Positions 20,358-34,000 of a stretch of 64,000 nucleotides of DNA are shown piece after piece. This stretch comes from Isoetes taiwanensis. Taxonomy: Eukaryota > Streptophyta > Lycopodiopsida > Isoetales > Isoetaceae. The stretch lies in assembly GCA_021234155.1 (NCBI GenBank), contig JAJEKV010000061.1, forward strand, positions 7,673,013 to 7,737,012, read 5' to 3'. Numbering within the stretch: position 1 is the stretch's first letter; the number at the start of each line of letters is the position of its first letter. The notes beneath the pieces are model-generated. The model was not told where the DNA came from, made no database searches, and saw nothing but the letters and a program-made list of their open reading frames with translations. Made by a program: the position numbers and the translations under genes.

Positions 20358-21573
20358 CATTTTAATTAGAGCTCTAGTTGTGAAACATGCATCTAGAGGA
20401 TTTTGTTTGATTCCTAAATCAAAGATTGTGACTACATTCTAGAAATGCAAAATAGGATTGAAGAACATCTTAGCGGAAGCCTGGAAGCCCGGGTTGCTTT
20501 TCGCTTCAATTTTTGTTTCTGCTTTTGCCTACTCTATGCGGAGTGCAGATTTTTGGAGGGTTTTTTTGAGGATGATTTAGAGGGTTTTCTATAGTTTGGC
20601 GCAAGAAGAATGTTCCTTTTTTTTTCTATAGGCATATACGTGCCTGATATGAAAATGCTATCTACTTTCAAATTTAATCCTTGGCATATCTTCTATGGTA
20701 TTTCCTTCAAGTATCTAACCTTCTTTTAATTACACAATCTTATCCCTAGGCCTACATATGTAATTAGGTTTATTTTGTTCGGATGATTCTTATGCCACAA
20801 TCTAAACTTGAGATTTAAGCGACATGTGATTTTAGAGTTAAATGAACATATCATTTAAGTGGCACATGGTTTTAAAGTTAGATGAACACTTTTTGCTAGA
20901 CGGGTTTGCGGGCACCTGGATTTGGCAATGGTTTGCGGAGAGGTTTGTAATACTGAATCTATTTGGCTATGGTTTGTGGAGCGGTTTGTAACAGGTTTGT
21001 AACACTGGATCTGGCTATATCAAATCAAAGTAGGGGCATATTGCGGATCTCAAATTTCTAAAATGCATATCCCAAGGGCGGATTGAAACCCAATTGGCCA
21101 CTGCAGCACAGATGGAAAAATCAGAGATAAGAGATAAATGCTTGCCAATAAGAAAATAATTTTCCGTTCTATTTTATGGTTCTATTTTATGATTCAACTC
21201 TACTGATATTTGACAAACATTAGCACAATGAATTTCAATAGGAACGTTGCAAATAATTTCAAAGGGTTGTGGATATAAATGCTCCACATGCCCAGCCTCC
21301 ACGAGCCCGCCTTTATAGTATCATCAATCTAAACATCGTCAACGTTTGCATTGTCTTTTTTCTGACCATAACCATCAAATTGAAATACTTCTCTCTCACA
21401 ATTGCTGAGTAGAACTAGTCACTGTTCTTCCTGCCTCATTTTTTAAAATGCTACACAAAGGTGATGTAGGTCTACTTAACCTAATTGGATCAAGAGTCTC
21501 AGAAATCATTTCCATCATAAAAGTTGCATCAAAATTTTCATAAATATCATCCTCCAAACTCTCATATGTGGCT

Positions 21574-21699
21574 AGCTTTCCATCATGTTATTTTGATTTG
21601 CGATGTTCCTTTCATGGCAACACCTCATTCGTGCCCAGCTTTCCATCATGTTATTTTGATTTGCAATGTTTCTTTCATGGCAACACCTCTGATTTTGAA
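21574..21699 (+). repeat. 63 bp tandem duplication
   Basis: AGCTTTCCATCATGTTATTT begins at 21574 and again at 21637. The two 63 bp copies differ at a few positions (GCGATGTTCC versus GCAATGTTTC). Confidence 0.9.
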
Positions 21700-22297
21700 A
21701 TTGGATCTTCCAGTGTAAGGTTTGCTGCACATCTAATAATGAAGCATCAATTCTGTTGTCTTCATTTTCCATTTCCTCATCGTCTCCTTTGTCTTTATCT
21801 TTATCACATGTCCTTATCATCTGTAGCTATCAAACAAATCCCATAGTTTACATATCTCATATTTTATATCATATTTTGCATACCCATATTTTAAACTCCT
21901 CTAAAGTGGTGTGCATAAAGGTAGAAAAACCCATAAAGTAGGGACGTCCAAAGTTTTGTTGTTCTCGTGCATGGTGTTCCCATATGTGACTAAGGTTCAC
22001 ACATATCATATTTTCAACCCCCACATATTTTTACACATATATTGCATTAATGTGTTTGGTTAGCTCTAATGCTACACTAAAGGAGCATGTTGTTTACGAT
22101 TATGATAGAGAGGCATTCAATGCTACAACCAATATTCTGCATTTATGATAATCCGTTAACAATGTTCAAGTATGGTATGCTTCATTTTTTCTTTAAACTG
22201 ACTTGCTAGCTTCAAATGGACCTAAATGAATGTGATACTCTAGCCTTCAATGAAACTGATGTTATCATCACTTGATCAGAAAAGCATTTTGAGAATC

Positions 22298-22323
22298 TTT
22301 TTTTTTTTTTTTTTTTTTTTTTT
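22298..22323 (-). repeat. 26 T oligomer, possible retroposon tail
   Basis: An uninterrupted run of 26 T. It could be the poly(A) tail of a minus-strand retroposon, but nothing retroposon-like is recognisable beside it. Confidence 0.5.
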
Positions 22324-22954
22324 GAAATGGAGAATGTAATATGAGTAGAAAATGGCTTTGTGATTTCCAATTTAAATTAGTGGGGCTATGTGCAATCGTT
22401 TGGTTAGCATCAAGAGCTTATCACTGTTTAGAATGATAACCCCGATTATATGCAACACACATAGTATCCAGCTAGACTTGATGTTTGGCAAGTTTGTAAT
22501 GGGGTCAGTCTAAGCAGTCAAGAGTTAGGAATGTTAGAGAAGAGAAGTTATGCTTAGAGGAATCAATTCATGCACTGCTACAACTTCTAATGTACACAAT
22601 GATTGCATCGTAGCAAGTAAACCCATGACAGATTGTCTATTGACATCATCCAACTTGTAGTTACAGATGATGTCCTGCGATCAATCCTTTGAAACATGTT
22701 AGTGTGCTACATTTTTTTCCATGCGATTCATTAAATAAATGCATGCCGAGTTTTTCTCCATTTACATCAACTGTCATTTTAAATTTCTTTGGTTATCTGT
22801 TAACGCCACTAATGCAATTTTGTCTACGAGCAAACAAAAAAAACCCTCTTAACCAATAAAGAAAAAACCCTCCAAGAATAACTCCCCCTCTATGCGCTCA
22901 CATTCTATTCTAATGCAACTTTGCACAAATCTGGAGCATATAAGCAATTCATGA

Positions 22955-23009
22955 ACGACTTTGACGAACAGATGTTTCTGTGGACGACTTTGACAAACAG
23001 ATGTTTCCT
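22955..23009 (+). repeat. 29 bp tandem duplication
   Basis: ACGACTTTGACGAACAGATG (22955) and ACGACTTTGACAAACAGATG (22984), each followed by TTTC(T/C). Confidence 0.85.
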
Positions 23010-24556
23010 ATTAGAATTTAAGTAAGTTCATTGTCCAGTTTTTCTAGAATCTATTAGAGTTTAATGTTCTTTTTCAGATTTTCCATAGCAAATACGATTT
23101 ATATAGCAAGAGGAAACAAGGAGTGGATGTAGAAAGCCTGATAAGGAAACCATTGTAAGTTGCACAAACAAGTGAAAGCTAAAATTATTAGTGGTTTATG
23201 GCCCCCCTTACCTAAATCATAGCAATAAACCAAATAAGCAAATTACCATAAAAAACCATGATGGTGAATCATAATCCTAAACTAGCAAAACAAAACATAC
23301 ACAATAACCACATTGTGTAACTAGAAGTGGTTATTCAACACATTAACCCACTTAGTGATATTAACTTATTATAACAAGAAATTTATCGCGGCGAACATTT
23401 CTCTTTGCCACACAGCTCCATTATTCCACCATGCCAAGCTTGAGAAATTTCCCCACTGGGCGAAATATGAATTCATAATTCTGAAAGAGTGTAAAAGGTT
23501 TTCTTTTGAGTATTGATGTTGTTTCTACATTGAGTATCAGGGGTTGTTTCTACACCATCTTGTGGGGTGGCAAAAACCTTTGGTACATTAACAAACATCA
23601 AGACATATGCAATACCATATAATTGTATATCTTTTGTAGCTTGCAAATGGGTTCTTGCACTAATACATAATCTTGCATGACAACCTCTTATTCAGTTCAA
23701 AAAGCAGAACTATGTCTCTATGCTCACTTAATATGCTTTTCATAGCAATGTGCATTATTTGCTCATGGATGAGTCTCTTCTGCTCTAAAAGTTGTCAAGC
23801 TGAACCAGGGATATAGATGGCTACATCAGAATTGAGTATGCTATTGTGATATTGGAGAAGCCAAAGAAAAGAGGATCAAGTTAAGTAAAAGATGTGCAAC
23901 GCGCACACATAATAGATGTATTGACGAAAAAAGGTCCGAGACAAGGTTCAGATAAAGTGCAGTTGGACATAACATTTGAAAATTTTGGCTTATAGATTTT
24001 GTCGTCATAAGCTTTTTGGATGGCAAAACAATGGCTTTTCTTGATCATCCAACAATGCAAAAGATTTGGGCAATGTAATGCTTATCCAAAGACAAATTTT
24101 CAACGAAGACTATACACACTCATGACGTGGAGGACTTCCGCCTCCACTATCTATATCTCAACAAGTTTTACACCATGAATGCAACATTGAGCCATCATTC
24201 CAGCTAGATGTTAGCCGATAATTATACACTGGACATCTGTTATGTTGCCTCAGCCATTAATCAATGCAGATGGGATGGGGCTGTCAAAAAATTAAGAAAA
24301 GAAAAACTAATCCGTAGCTTTAAGTGTTAAACATCAAAAGCTTTGAATTAAATCTCACTTGTTCTCAGCTACTCCAGGAACACACTGCAAGTTCATTTTC
24401 TATCCCCATTATTGTCCCAATGAGTATTCTTTTGCATAAACTCATAAGAAGGGTCAGAAAAATTTCTTTCTACAGACTTGGCAGAAAATCGAAAAGATCT
24501 ATAAAATATCAAGATCATAAACTTGATTATCACTTGAGATGCCTGATTTATCCTTA

Positions 24557-25490
24557 ACTGGTGCCCACTTTAGTTTTTTCTTTTTGTCTTAATTTATTAG
24601 CCTGAGCTAATGCTGCTTCAAGCAAGCCCTTGACTTTTGGATCTAACATGGTCATGTCCAAACCAAATGCTCGGCAGTCTTTGGATTAAGAAGGGCTGTA
24701 CAATGGGAGTATGTAATATGGAATACGGGATATGAAATGTGCAGTATACCTGCATTCCAACATTATATTTAAGCAGAACTTTGGTATTGCTTTAATGAGA
24801 AATAGAGATCTCAACATATACCCAAAGGAATCTCTTTGGTGCCGATTTGCTCCATGCAAGTAGTTTCCCCATGGCTTCAGAAGATCTGGCACTAGCAACA
24901 TAATGCAATGTAGTGTTTGTGCTTCTATTTCCTGGCCATAAATTTCCAAATGGATTTAAAAGTCAATTTGACATGTAACATGTTTAAAACTTATAAATTG
25001 AGAAACATTGAGAAATGTGATGTGTAAGCACTTGTAAGAACTAGACGTAGTACTTGGTGAAGCCAAAGGTCCATTCTTTAGCACGTTTTGCCAGATGCCC
25101 TGGTTTCGTAGCTAGATAAAGTGATGTAACATTCTTGCAGTATCTTATATTGTTTATCGAACCTTTTGTTAACCTCCAAATAATCGTACCCATCACTATG
25201 AAGATTAAAAAGCCATAGAATCCAATCGATTAGCTCTATAGAGCTCTCAATTTGCAGAGCAAAGGCTGCAGAGAAAATTGATGCTCACTGCTCTCCACCT
25301 TTGCTCAACTTACTTGCAGTTTTTTCTCCATCTCTTGCTTTGCCACCAGCCTCATCTGCTTAAGCCAAAGTTCATAATGGCCTCTTCCCCTTGCTTCGAA
25401 AACTGCTCTTCTTTTCCTTGTTGCACATCTGCGCATTATATATAATGATGCAGTATGGATTCGCCGAGATGCCCATCCTTGGACATCAAA
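24557..25490 (-). CDS. Exons of an unidentified gene with an ankyrin-like segment
   Basis: Three minus-strand segments look coding. Segment 25490-25314 is 59 codons, has a CACAG acceptor and a perfect GTAAGT donor, and ends LKQMRLVAKQEMEKKLQ. Segment 24931-24822 reads NTTLHYVASARSSEAMGKLL, like one ankyrin repeat (typical form G.T.LH.A). Segment 24690-24557 reads MLDPKVKGLLEAALAQANKL then a Lys/Glu-rich tail and stop. Phases of the last two do not join directly, so an exon is missing, an acceptor is misplaced, or the copy is damaged. A LINE begins 154 bp upstream of the first segment, so 5' exons may lie beyond 34.9 kb or be lost. I cannot name the protein. Confidence 0.4.
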
Positions 25491-25671
25491 CTGTGAGTGC
25501 TTAGAACTTCCACGTATATTTTTTGCCACATTTCTATTCCTCCTTCAAACTATCTCGCATTTATGGACCAGAGTTGAGAAACATGCATTTCCTGCATGCC
25601 CCAGCAGCCCCAAAACAAACCTATGGCCTACACAAAAAGTAACCTATGGCATCAGCTGTTTTGCATGTGGC

Positions 25672-26895
25672 TTGTTGCCGCAAACAGCTGATTTCCGGAC
25701 TGGTTCGGATGTCATGGCTCCTGCCAGACAGGTTGATGGGGGATCGATTGAGCCTCATGGCTTGGGGCTGAAGCCAAGGGAGATGGCGAGGAGGAAGAAT
25801 CCTCCAGTAAAGGGGAAGGGCGCGGGTCTCGGCATGCATGAAGAGGCGCGAGCTATAGGAAGTGGTATGCAATTGGTGGCAGAGATGAGGGAGCTCTTGG
25901 AATCCCCTTCGGTTGAGAGGTATGTGGATTGCTCTTCCTCTCAATTTAATTATGAGACTCCAGTAGATTGTGTTTTGGAGACTCCGGTGTTGATTCCATC
26001 AAGCATGCCCCCTTTGGAAACTGGATCTGTGATGCCCTCTTCCCCTGTGCTTGGGAAGGGATCACTTGCTGGTGATGCGCGCTCTTCTAGGGTGCATGTA
26101 GCTGATGTGCCTCCTGGGGTGCCCCTTGATACCTCTCAGGGTGCCAGGGTGGCAGCCCCAACTCCTGTGCGCCCGGCCGGGCGGAGCAATGACACTGTTG
26201 CTCGCATCACTCGGCCGGGGTTTTCAGATTGGATCAAGCGCAAGGCTCCGGGATGTAGGACTGCCCGTGTTCAAGAGGCTCTGAAATTTGTGGAGGATCA
26301 TCACTCTGTTGACCTGCAGGCAGCTCTTCCAGAGACTCCATGGATAGATATTGATCATACCAAGCATGTTCAGGCCATTGAGAATCTAGTTTCATTTGCG
26401 GTATTGGGCTACTTCACTGGGTTACATATTGGACACGAGGAGGTTTGGCTCTTAACTTGCCGGACATATCGAGGCGGATTGGTTTGCCAGTATCGATCTC
26501 TACGAAATTCCTACCAAATAATTTCTTCATAATCATGTTTGAGGCTGAATCTTCCCGCGGCAATTGGTTAGTCGTGGGTGGATACTTTGGGTGAATCTTA
26601 TGTGTTGTATCAAGATATATCCCGGCCAATGTCCACCAGTTCTTTGACGTGTTAAAATCCGTGTTGGTTTGTGATCGGGATCTTCCTCCCGATCCGATGG
26701 TGCCTGATTTCTTGGTTTCTATGGCTAATGGTCTGGGTGTATATTTGGCTCATTCTATTGTGCAGGTCCCCAAGATCTGTGTTGCTCTGCCTGCTTTGCA
26801 GCCTATGCCCACTTCTCTTCCAGTGCGTAGTGGTCCTTGGCATTTTCTCTTCCGATTGAAGCTTTTGAATGGCTCTGAGATCCGGCGGATGTGTC
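25672..26895 (+). pseudogene. LINE ORF1 (DUF4283-like), frameshifted and cut by hAT insertion
   Basis: An open frame of 286 codons starts 28 bp inside the LINE and contains a motif GFSDWIKRKAPGCRTARVQE that has a relative in the ORF at 37598. After a frameshift near 26460 the frame continues with LPVSISTKFLPNNFFIIMFE, then VCDRDLPPDPMVPDFLVSMA, matching the general pattern of DUF4283 RNA-binding ORF1 proteins of plant LINEs. One stop lies near 26593. The frame stops at 26895, where the hAT transposon begins. The remainder, low in complexity and glycine-rich, resumes after 30470. Confidence 0.7.
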
Positions 26896-29800
26896 CAGGG
26901 TTCGGGAAACTTTTTAGTATCAAAGGGAAAATTTCCTGTAACTTTAAACAGAACTTGCTAATTGCTTAATCTTGCCTACCATTTCCTGTAACATAAAAAC
27001 CAGCAAGTTTTTTTTCCTATAACCATAAAATATAAACGGAAACAAAGTTTTTATATTGAATTATATTCTCATTGAGATCAAATAAAGACTAGAGTAAATT
27101 CAAGAACAAATTTGCTGCAATATTTTCATAACAGAAATTATTATAGTGTCAAAAGTTCATTCGAATTCACTCCATTTCTTCAATGTCACTTTCAGAGCCA
27201 ATATTGGCATTACTTTGGACTGCACTAGTGCTTGAACATCCTGAAAATATGTGTCTATATTTTGTACCAGCTCTCCAATGACGGATAGAGTCATCAAAAT
27301 CAAATTCATCAATTGCTTCCATTGGTGGACCTTCAACTACAACCCTTAACAACGCATCAAGTCCTGTTGTTTGTAATCTATTCCTATATTTATCCTTGAT
27401 ATGATTCATATGGTTGAATCCCTTTCCACAGATAAGTACTTGAGCACCTCAACCATGGCAATTGTTGCCAACTTTGCTAATTCAGCATACTTATCTTCTC
27501 TCAAGCATCTTTTGAGACGCAGGACTAATTGACCAAGTGTCCAAAAAGATTTATTCCTTGCCATTCATTACTTGCTTGTATTTTAAACTTTTCAATTCCA
27601 TCCTGATTTTATCTTCTAAATAAGACTATCAAATGTAATCCCACCAACAACACGAGGTTCCCCATAAAATTTCAGTAACTGGTTGAGCTCGTCTAACCCA
27701 AATTCCTTTAATTCCCTCGCAGCCCGCGGAACATATGCTGGTGAAAGGATCTTAAAGCATGATAGAATTTCTTGCTCAAAGAACCTTTCATCTAAAGCAT
27801 CTAAGACACATTTAGAAAATACCTTCTGAAATTCAATGGCATCCAGTAAATCATTTCCTTCAACATCTCTAATTAATTCAACGCTTCGATACATGTTTCC
27901 TTTGATGGCACCTCTAAGTGCTCCAAGCTATCCTTTCGGGGTGCCAAAATCAGGAATGACCGGATAGCCTTTGATGTCTTTCAAATACCCATTTAAATCT
28001 AAAATGCTTACCTCATCTAGAAATTCCAATTCAATATACTTCTTTGTTGTCTTCACGAGGCTGCCAATTGCTGTCACATCCACCCAATCTTTCTGAAAAT
28101 CCAAACTCAGGATAGACAAATGCTTCAAAATGTCAGCCAAAAAATGTAATATATAAACAACCTTGAATTCTCTAAGCTCTTGATAGATATTAGCAATTGT
28201 CTTTGAATACCAACATAACAGGTTCAAATACTTCACATAGCTTTTTGGACAAATAAGGTTATGTCTCACGAGCCACCCGGTTGTGCTAATATTCTCAAGT
28301 CTAAGTGTGGAATATGCAAGCTCCTCCTCAAGTTCTCTTAGATAACGTCCCCTTAGACTGCTATTTGAGAAATAAGTGGCTGCTCCATTGATAAGCTTGT
28401 CGATCTTCTCACAAATCAGCTTGCAGCTTGGATGCTTGGCAATTGAAGCAACACATAAATTGGTTCTATGCGCGACACAATGAATGGATGTCATGTAAGG
28501 ATGCTGCTCCTTCAATCTAGTCGCCACTCCAGTTCTGCAACCAATCATAATAGCAGCTCCATCAGACCCAAAGGCAACCATTTTCAGCAAATCTAACTTG
28601 CTTTTGTTAAGTTTATCATGAATGGCTGCTACAATAGTCTTTGCATCAGCTTGTGGCAGGGACAACATGCCTAAGAAAGCCTTCTTTGGCTGGAATTCAT
28701 CGAGATAAGTAGCATAAAGAATTAAGTTTTGGGTCACACTAATATCAGTGGACTCATCCACCATTATGCCAAACCATGGGCTTAAGTTTATCTTCTCCAA
28801 CAATTTCTCTTCTAATGATTTACTAATGCAGTTCAAGAAATCGCTGCAAGCTTTATCATCATTTATGCGTAATGGAGCAACCAATCCACAACCTCAAGTA
28901 AATGTACCATGAGTAATGAACTTTCTATAAGCCAAGCTCTCTTTTCCTATGAAATAAGCACATTTAAATAGATTGACCAGCTCTTTGTCAACAGATTCTT
29001 CTTCTTTTTCTCCACTTTATGCAATGCATTTTTCCTCGATGTTGCCACCAAGAAGCATGCCTGCTGGTCACTCAAAGATGTTCTCTAAAAGCGACGCCCT
29101 TAAGTTGGTAGAACCTTCCTTACCAAATGCACTTCGACATTTTCGATCTTCCTTCTACAAGATATGCAATAAGCTCTACCATTGTCATGGTTAAACCGCG
29201 AACCAATCATTATCATCTAACCGTGATTCCTTCCACGCTTTTTGAGCTTGTTTTATCCTTTCATGTTCAAAGATTAAGCTCTTGATTTGTGGAGTGACAT
29301 AGTACTAGCAGCATCAACAAAAGGTGTATGAACTGTTTCCATGGCACGAACATCTCGCTTAAATCCTATCATTTGCAAAAGAGATGTTTGAGTCTTCTTT
29401 CTAGCAGTTCCATGTTGTCGCTCCATTGCGTAATATTCTCAAACAAAAAATATATATATGCCATTAGTTTGACAAATCAGATGCCATTGAACAATTAATA
29501 CTGTTCATTCTTGTTCTAGAATGACAGCTTATTTTCCCTCTGTAATTACAAATGTATAAATACAAGATTACGTAAAATGAGTAGTATCTATCAAATAGCA
29601 CTCACGCTTTTCTACTATTTTTGAATAAAAATGTAAAGTTGAAATGCACAAAGATCCACGAATTTTACTGTTCTAGAACTAAAATATAAAGTAAAAAATG
29701 CTGCCCATACCCTTGTTGATGATAGGAATCGTGGAAGCGATTGCAAACATGAAAGAATGTTCGGATTTGGCTAACAAGTAGTAGCTGCTTATACTTTGTG

Positions 29801-30462
29801 TAAGATGATAGTTATCTGCCAAGAAAAATCAGATATGTAAAAATATAAGAATATAGAAAAATGAGCAGTGCCAATGAGCAAGTAACCACGGTTTTACCAT
29901 TCTTGCATTCAAATGCAATACACAAATGCATAGCATCACGATTTTTTACTGTTGCACTAAAATGTAAAGTAGAAATATACCATGTTGATGATAGAAATTG
30001 TGAAGAGATAGGAGTAATAAAAAGAATGTTTAGATGTTTGAACACTTGGTATTGACTTGAGAGCAGCATGTAGCGAGAGAGTATCAGACGAAAATCCCAC
30101 TCCATATTGCTCTCAAATAAACACCAAGCAGTAAAACCAAAACATTCAAACATCAAATCTGGCCCCTTCTTCATCATAGGCTCCATCTCTGCCGCTGCTT
30201 TGCTCCAAAACATAAGAAAGAAAAACTAAAAACCCTAAAAGTAAAAAACGTTTTACCTAAAGCCAAAATCGAAATTAGCCTATCATAAATATTTCCGTCA
30301 TTTCACTGCTCCAGCTCTTTTTCCACCAAAAAAATCCACCGCTCGATTTCCGTGAAACCCAAAAATATAAGAGGAAGAGGATCCGCCTATTTTAATGATA
30401 AGGGGTTTTTTTCTTAATTTAAACGGGATACTTACAATGGTTCTCTAATTTCCCGCACCCTG
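26896..30462 (-). mobile_element. hAT DNA transposon nested in the LINE
   Basis: Left end CAGGGTTCGGGAAACTT and right end (reverse complement) CAGGGTGCGGGAAATTA form imperfect terminal inverted repeats. An exact 8 bp target duplication flanks them: ATGTGTCC at 26889-26896 and 30463-30470, or GATGTGTC if the boundary shifts by one base. The length is 3.57 kb. The transposase lies on the minus strand. Terminal CAGGG and an 8 bp duplication are hallmarks of the hAT superfamily. Confidence 0.88.
27167..29424 (-). pseudogene. hAT transposase, DUF4371/ZMYM1-like, broken
   Basis: The longest piece (28884-27928, 318 codons) contains WFGIMVDESTDISVTQNLIL, typical of the DUF4371 domain of ZMYM1/TTF-type hAT transposases, with the first catalytic Asp in the DEST motif, and SIHCVAHRTNLC further on. 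Two more pieces continue in other frames: 27894-27616 and 27409-27167, the last covering the acidic C-terminus near the dimerisation region. Upstream on the minus strand, near 29210, AYCISCRRKIE suggests a zinc-finger remnant, and a first Met may lie at 29424. At least three frame breaks make it inactive. Confidence 0.8.
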
Positions 30463-31044
30463 ATGTGTCCATCTATTGTGCTACCATCGACCGCTGATGA
30501 TCCCGCTGGTGCTTGTGATGTGGTAGGGGGTGCTTGCTTATAGGGGTCCGGGATTCCTCCTCCCTCGGCAGGCAACAGTGCAGGACCGGTGGTGCAATGG
30601 AGTGGAGTTGGACGAGGTGGTATAGATGGGAGAGGTGGTGGTGTGGTTGGGAGAGGTGGTGTGGGACGAGGCCTGGGGTGATTGCCGGGCCGGCCGCCCA
30701 TTGGATGGCGGGCTAGGGGACGCCGTGGCTCGGGGGAGGCCTGCATGATTTGGTTGTGGCTAGGTCCGAGGAGGGTGGTTGTGGGAGGGGCTGGTGATCC
30801 TGCTGGGGATGTCCCCAGAAGCTGGCATGTGCCGAAAGCATGAGGTGGCCGGAGCAGCCCGGCTGGAGGTAGAGACTAGTGTGGCCTATGACTCTATGGA
30901 GGTGCCCGGGGACTTCCAACAACACGAGAGCGGGCCGTGGGTCACATTGCCGCGGATTAATCCTCCCGCCTCGATGATGACTCGTGGGAGTGGGCTGATG
31001 GCCCGTGGGTAGGCATGTGGGATCGACACTTTCCTCCGGGAGGG

Positions 31045-34000
31045 ATGAATAGGTCGGTCCTTAGTTGGAATCGTGGGGGGCGGTCCTCTAGTAGTAAGAG
31101 GGCCCGCGGTTTGGCACTCGCGCTAAGGCCCCGATATTGTTTGCATTCGGGGAGCATAAGTGTCACAGGGGTGATATGTCCAGGCTCATGAATATGGTTG
31201 GTAGGCAGTTTGCCTCTATTGCTTCTTCTTCTGGACGGACTAGTGGGGGTACTCTTATTGCTTGGAGGATGGATGTACAGGTCACGTAATCACTGCAGCT
31301 GCATGTGCTTGGCCTGGGTGGGCAATAATTAAGTGGTTGGAGGGAGGGCAAGAGTGGGGATTGTTAATGTTTATGCCCCTAATCAGCCTTCTCGGTGGGG
31401 GTGCTTTGTGGGCCACAGTCCCGGGAATAAGTTCTGCAGCCCCGGGTGGGTTGCGTGTGTCGCTTTGGTTGTTTGTAGGGGGGGACTTCAATATGGTAGA
31501 GCGAGTAGAGGATCGCCTGGTTCGGGAACCCAGTTGTGCATGGGTTTGAGAGGGACCGGTGGTCTCGCTTTGTTGCGTGGATTTGGCCTTGGTTGAGGTC
31601 CCTCGGGACTTGTCTTTCATCTATTGTAATAGGCAGATTGGTGTGGGCCGGGCGTATGCTAGGCATGACCGGTGCTATGCTTCCCCATGCGCATTGGATG
31701 GTGTGCCCTCTTTGCGCCGGAGTAACATTCTGTCTACCTCCATTTCTGATCATTACCCTCAGGTTGTGTCCGGGTGGTGCGGTTGCCTCTCGGCCCTCTG
31801 GGGACGGTGTTCCGCTTTTGAACCCGGCTTTCCGGACCGATGCGCATTTCTCGCCCGGCCAGAGGTTGTGGCTTGATACCTTTTCATCTCCGGGAAGGGT
31901 ATGTCCGGTATGGTGACCGCTGGGCTGTGGTGAAGCGCTTTGCCAAGGTCTTTTGGTAGGCGGCGTGTGCAGCAGAGTTTGGTGGAGTTGCATGGTCTCT
32001 ATCGAGTTGGAGAAGATTCAAGCGCTCAGCCTCGATGGCATTAGGGAGAATGCAAGTTGTTGCAGCCGTATTGTTGCTCGAGAAGGTTAAAGTGCAGGAG
32101 GCACGCGGTGAAGGTGGCCCTTACCTGGTTGAAGAAGGGGACACAAGTTCGCCGGGTGTTCTTCTTGAGCAACTAGGCAAATGGCGATATATGCAAAGAT
32201 CTATGGCGCCCCTTGCTGCAGGTTCGATGGCCGACTTTGGAGGATCCCCGCTGATTTGCAGAGGTATGTGCATGCTCATTTCTCGTGGTTTTTTCAAGAC
32301 AACACACTCTTCCCTATGAAGCGAGAGATGCAGGAGCTTGTTTTGGGGGTTAAGCCATCTATTCTACCTCATCAATGGAGAGCTTGGAGCACGAGAGCTC
32401 TCCGCAGAGGATTTAACGGAGGCATGTATGTGTATGGCCAAGGATAAATGTCCGGGCTGGATGGCATTCCTGTGGGAGTTCTTTTTCGCACTTATTGGGA
32501 GTGGGCTGGTGAGTCCGCGGTACCGTGTGTATCTTGAGTTTCGCAGCCTTCTCAAATGGATAGGATCTTTGAATACCGCATGCATTTCCTTGATTCCTAA
32601 GGTTAAGCAGCCTTCTACTATTAATGATTGAGGCCTATCTCCTTGTTGTCCTCGTGGTATAAGATTATTGCAAAAGCCCCGCAGAGAAGTTGGAAGCCGG
32701 TGTTGACTTCTTCCATTAGTAGGGTGCGACTTATGAGGGCCTTTATTGGGCCAGAGAACAGCAGTCAAGGCATTGCCTATCTTAAGCTTGACTTTGCCAA
32801 AGCTTACGATAGTGTCCGTTGGGGAGTTCTTGTCCGCCATGATGTTAGCATTAGGCTGTGGTCCACGCTTTTAGAGACAGTCATGAAACCGCATAGGTTA
32901 GCATGGGCTACGGTGGTGTGTCAGGTGAACCCCCTCACTTTTTCTCCTTAGGCGAGGGGTGCGCCGGGTGCCCTTTGGCCGCTTTTTGTTTTACGATTGT
33001 GGGAGGCACCGCCTCGCTTGTTTTTGGCTGCAGTGGAGGAGGGGGTGGTGGATGGGCTTTGGATGCGGGGATGGTCGCCGCCAGATTATTAACCGCTTGC
33101 CGATGACACTTTTCCTCTTCTTGGTGGCGAAGATAGGAATTTATGGAATGTGAAGGGTTTGTCGGATACTTTCTCCCTTGGCCTCGGGCATTCTTCTGAA
33201 TTGGGGTAAGTGTCTCGCATTATGGGCCCAACCGACCGCCCTCCCCCTTGTTTGGCTCTATTCCCTTGGAAGGTGCTTCAAGGTAATGTGGAGGGTGTGG
33301 GATGAGATTTTGCAGGGGTTGCGTAAAACACCTCAATTGGTGGAAGGGTAGCAAGTTGTCCATGGCACGTAGGATCACTATTGCCAAGTCACTTACTTTG
33401 TAGCACTCATGTGTATACAAAGATCGTGACGTTAGCTCCCGAGAGTAAGATAGAGGCTTTGGATAAGATTGTTCAAATTTTGTGTGGGGCGGGATGATGA
33501 AGGGGCGGTTGTTAAAGTGGCTTGGTGGAGTGTTCCGCCCCGAGGAGGATGGGGGCTTGGCCATTCCGGATTTGGCACCGCATAGTAAGGTGTTGGTCTC
33601 CAAGTTTGTTTGGAGCATTCCGCAGATGGAGCATCTTCTCCCGGGTGCGATCGTTGTTGCAGTCTTTTTCGCCATTGTGTGGTGTTTGGGAAGCCGTCGG
33701 TGCATGTGGAGTTGCCCTGGGCACTGTTATATGGTCTCCGGCCTTTCCCACATGCATCCCCTTTTCTCACGGGTGGGTGCCGCGGGCTTGGGATCATGTG
33801 CGGTGCTCTTCCAGCTAGATTATGCCTCGGTTTATCACCATCTTCTCCTTTCTTGTGGGGGTTCTACCCCTACAAGACTTGTTCTTGGCTGCCACCGTGC
33901 ATGCTCGGATGCAGCCCGTTGGAGGCGAGCTCGCTGTGCTCATCTTGGAGGATTGGTATTGGGGTGGTCGGGCCTAGCTTCATGGGAGTTCTTTCGAAGC

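Larger units (their letters stand above)
20358..24556. other. Long AT-rich non-coding stretch
   Basis: Apart from the small tandem duplications and the oligo-T listed separately I find no coding exon, RNA gene or transposon signature. Small repeats of the type GATTT(T)AAG.GACATG recur near 20815-20885, and GGTTTGTGGAGCGGTTTGTA near 20925-21005. Confidence 0.4.

Noticed and set aside
25126..25135. GTAACATTCT shared with the LINE 3' flank, as a target duplication
   Set aside because: It would place a spliced-exon-like segment inside the LINE. AAAAAGTAAC at 25634 is nearer ORF1, has the expected A-rich start and leaves a normal LINE length.
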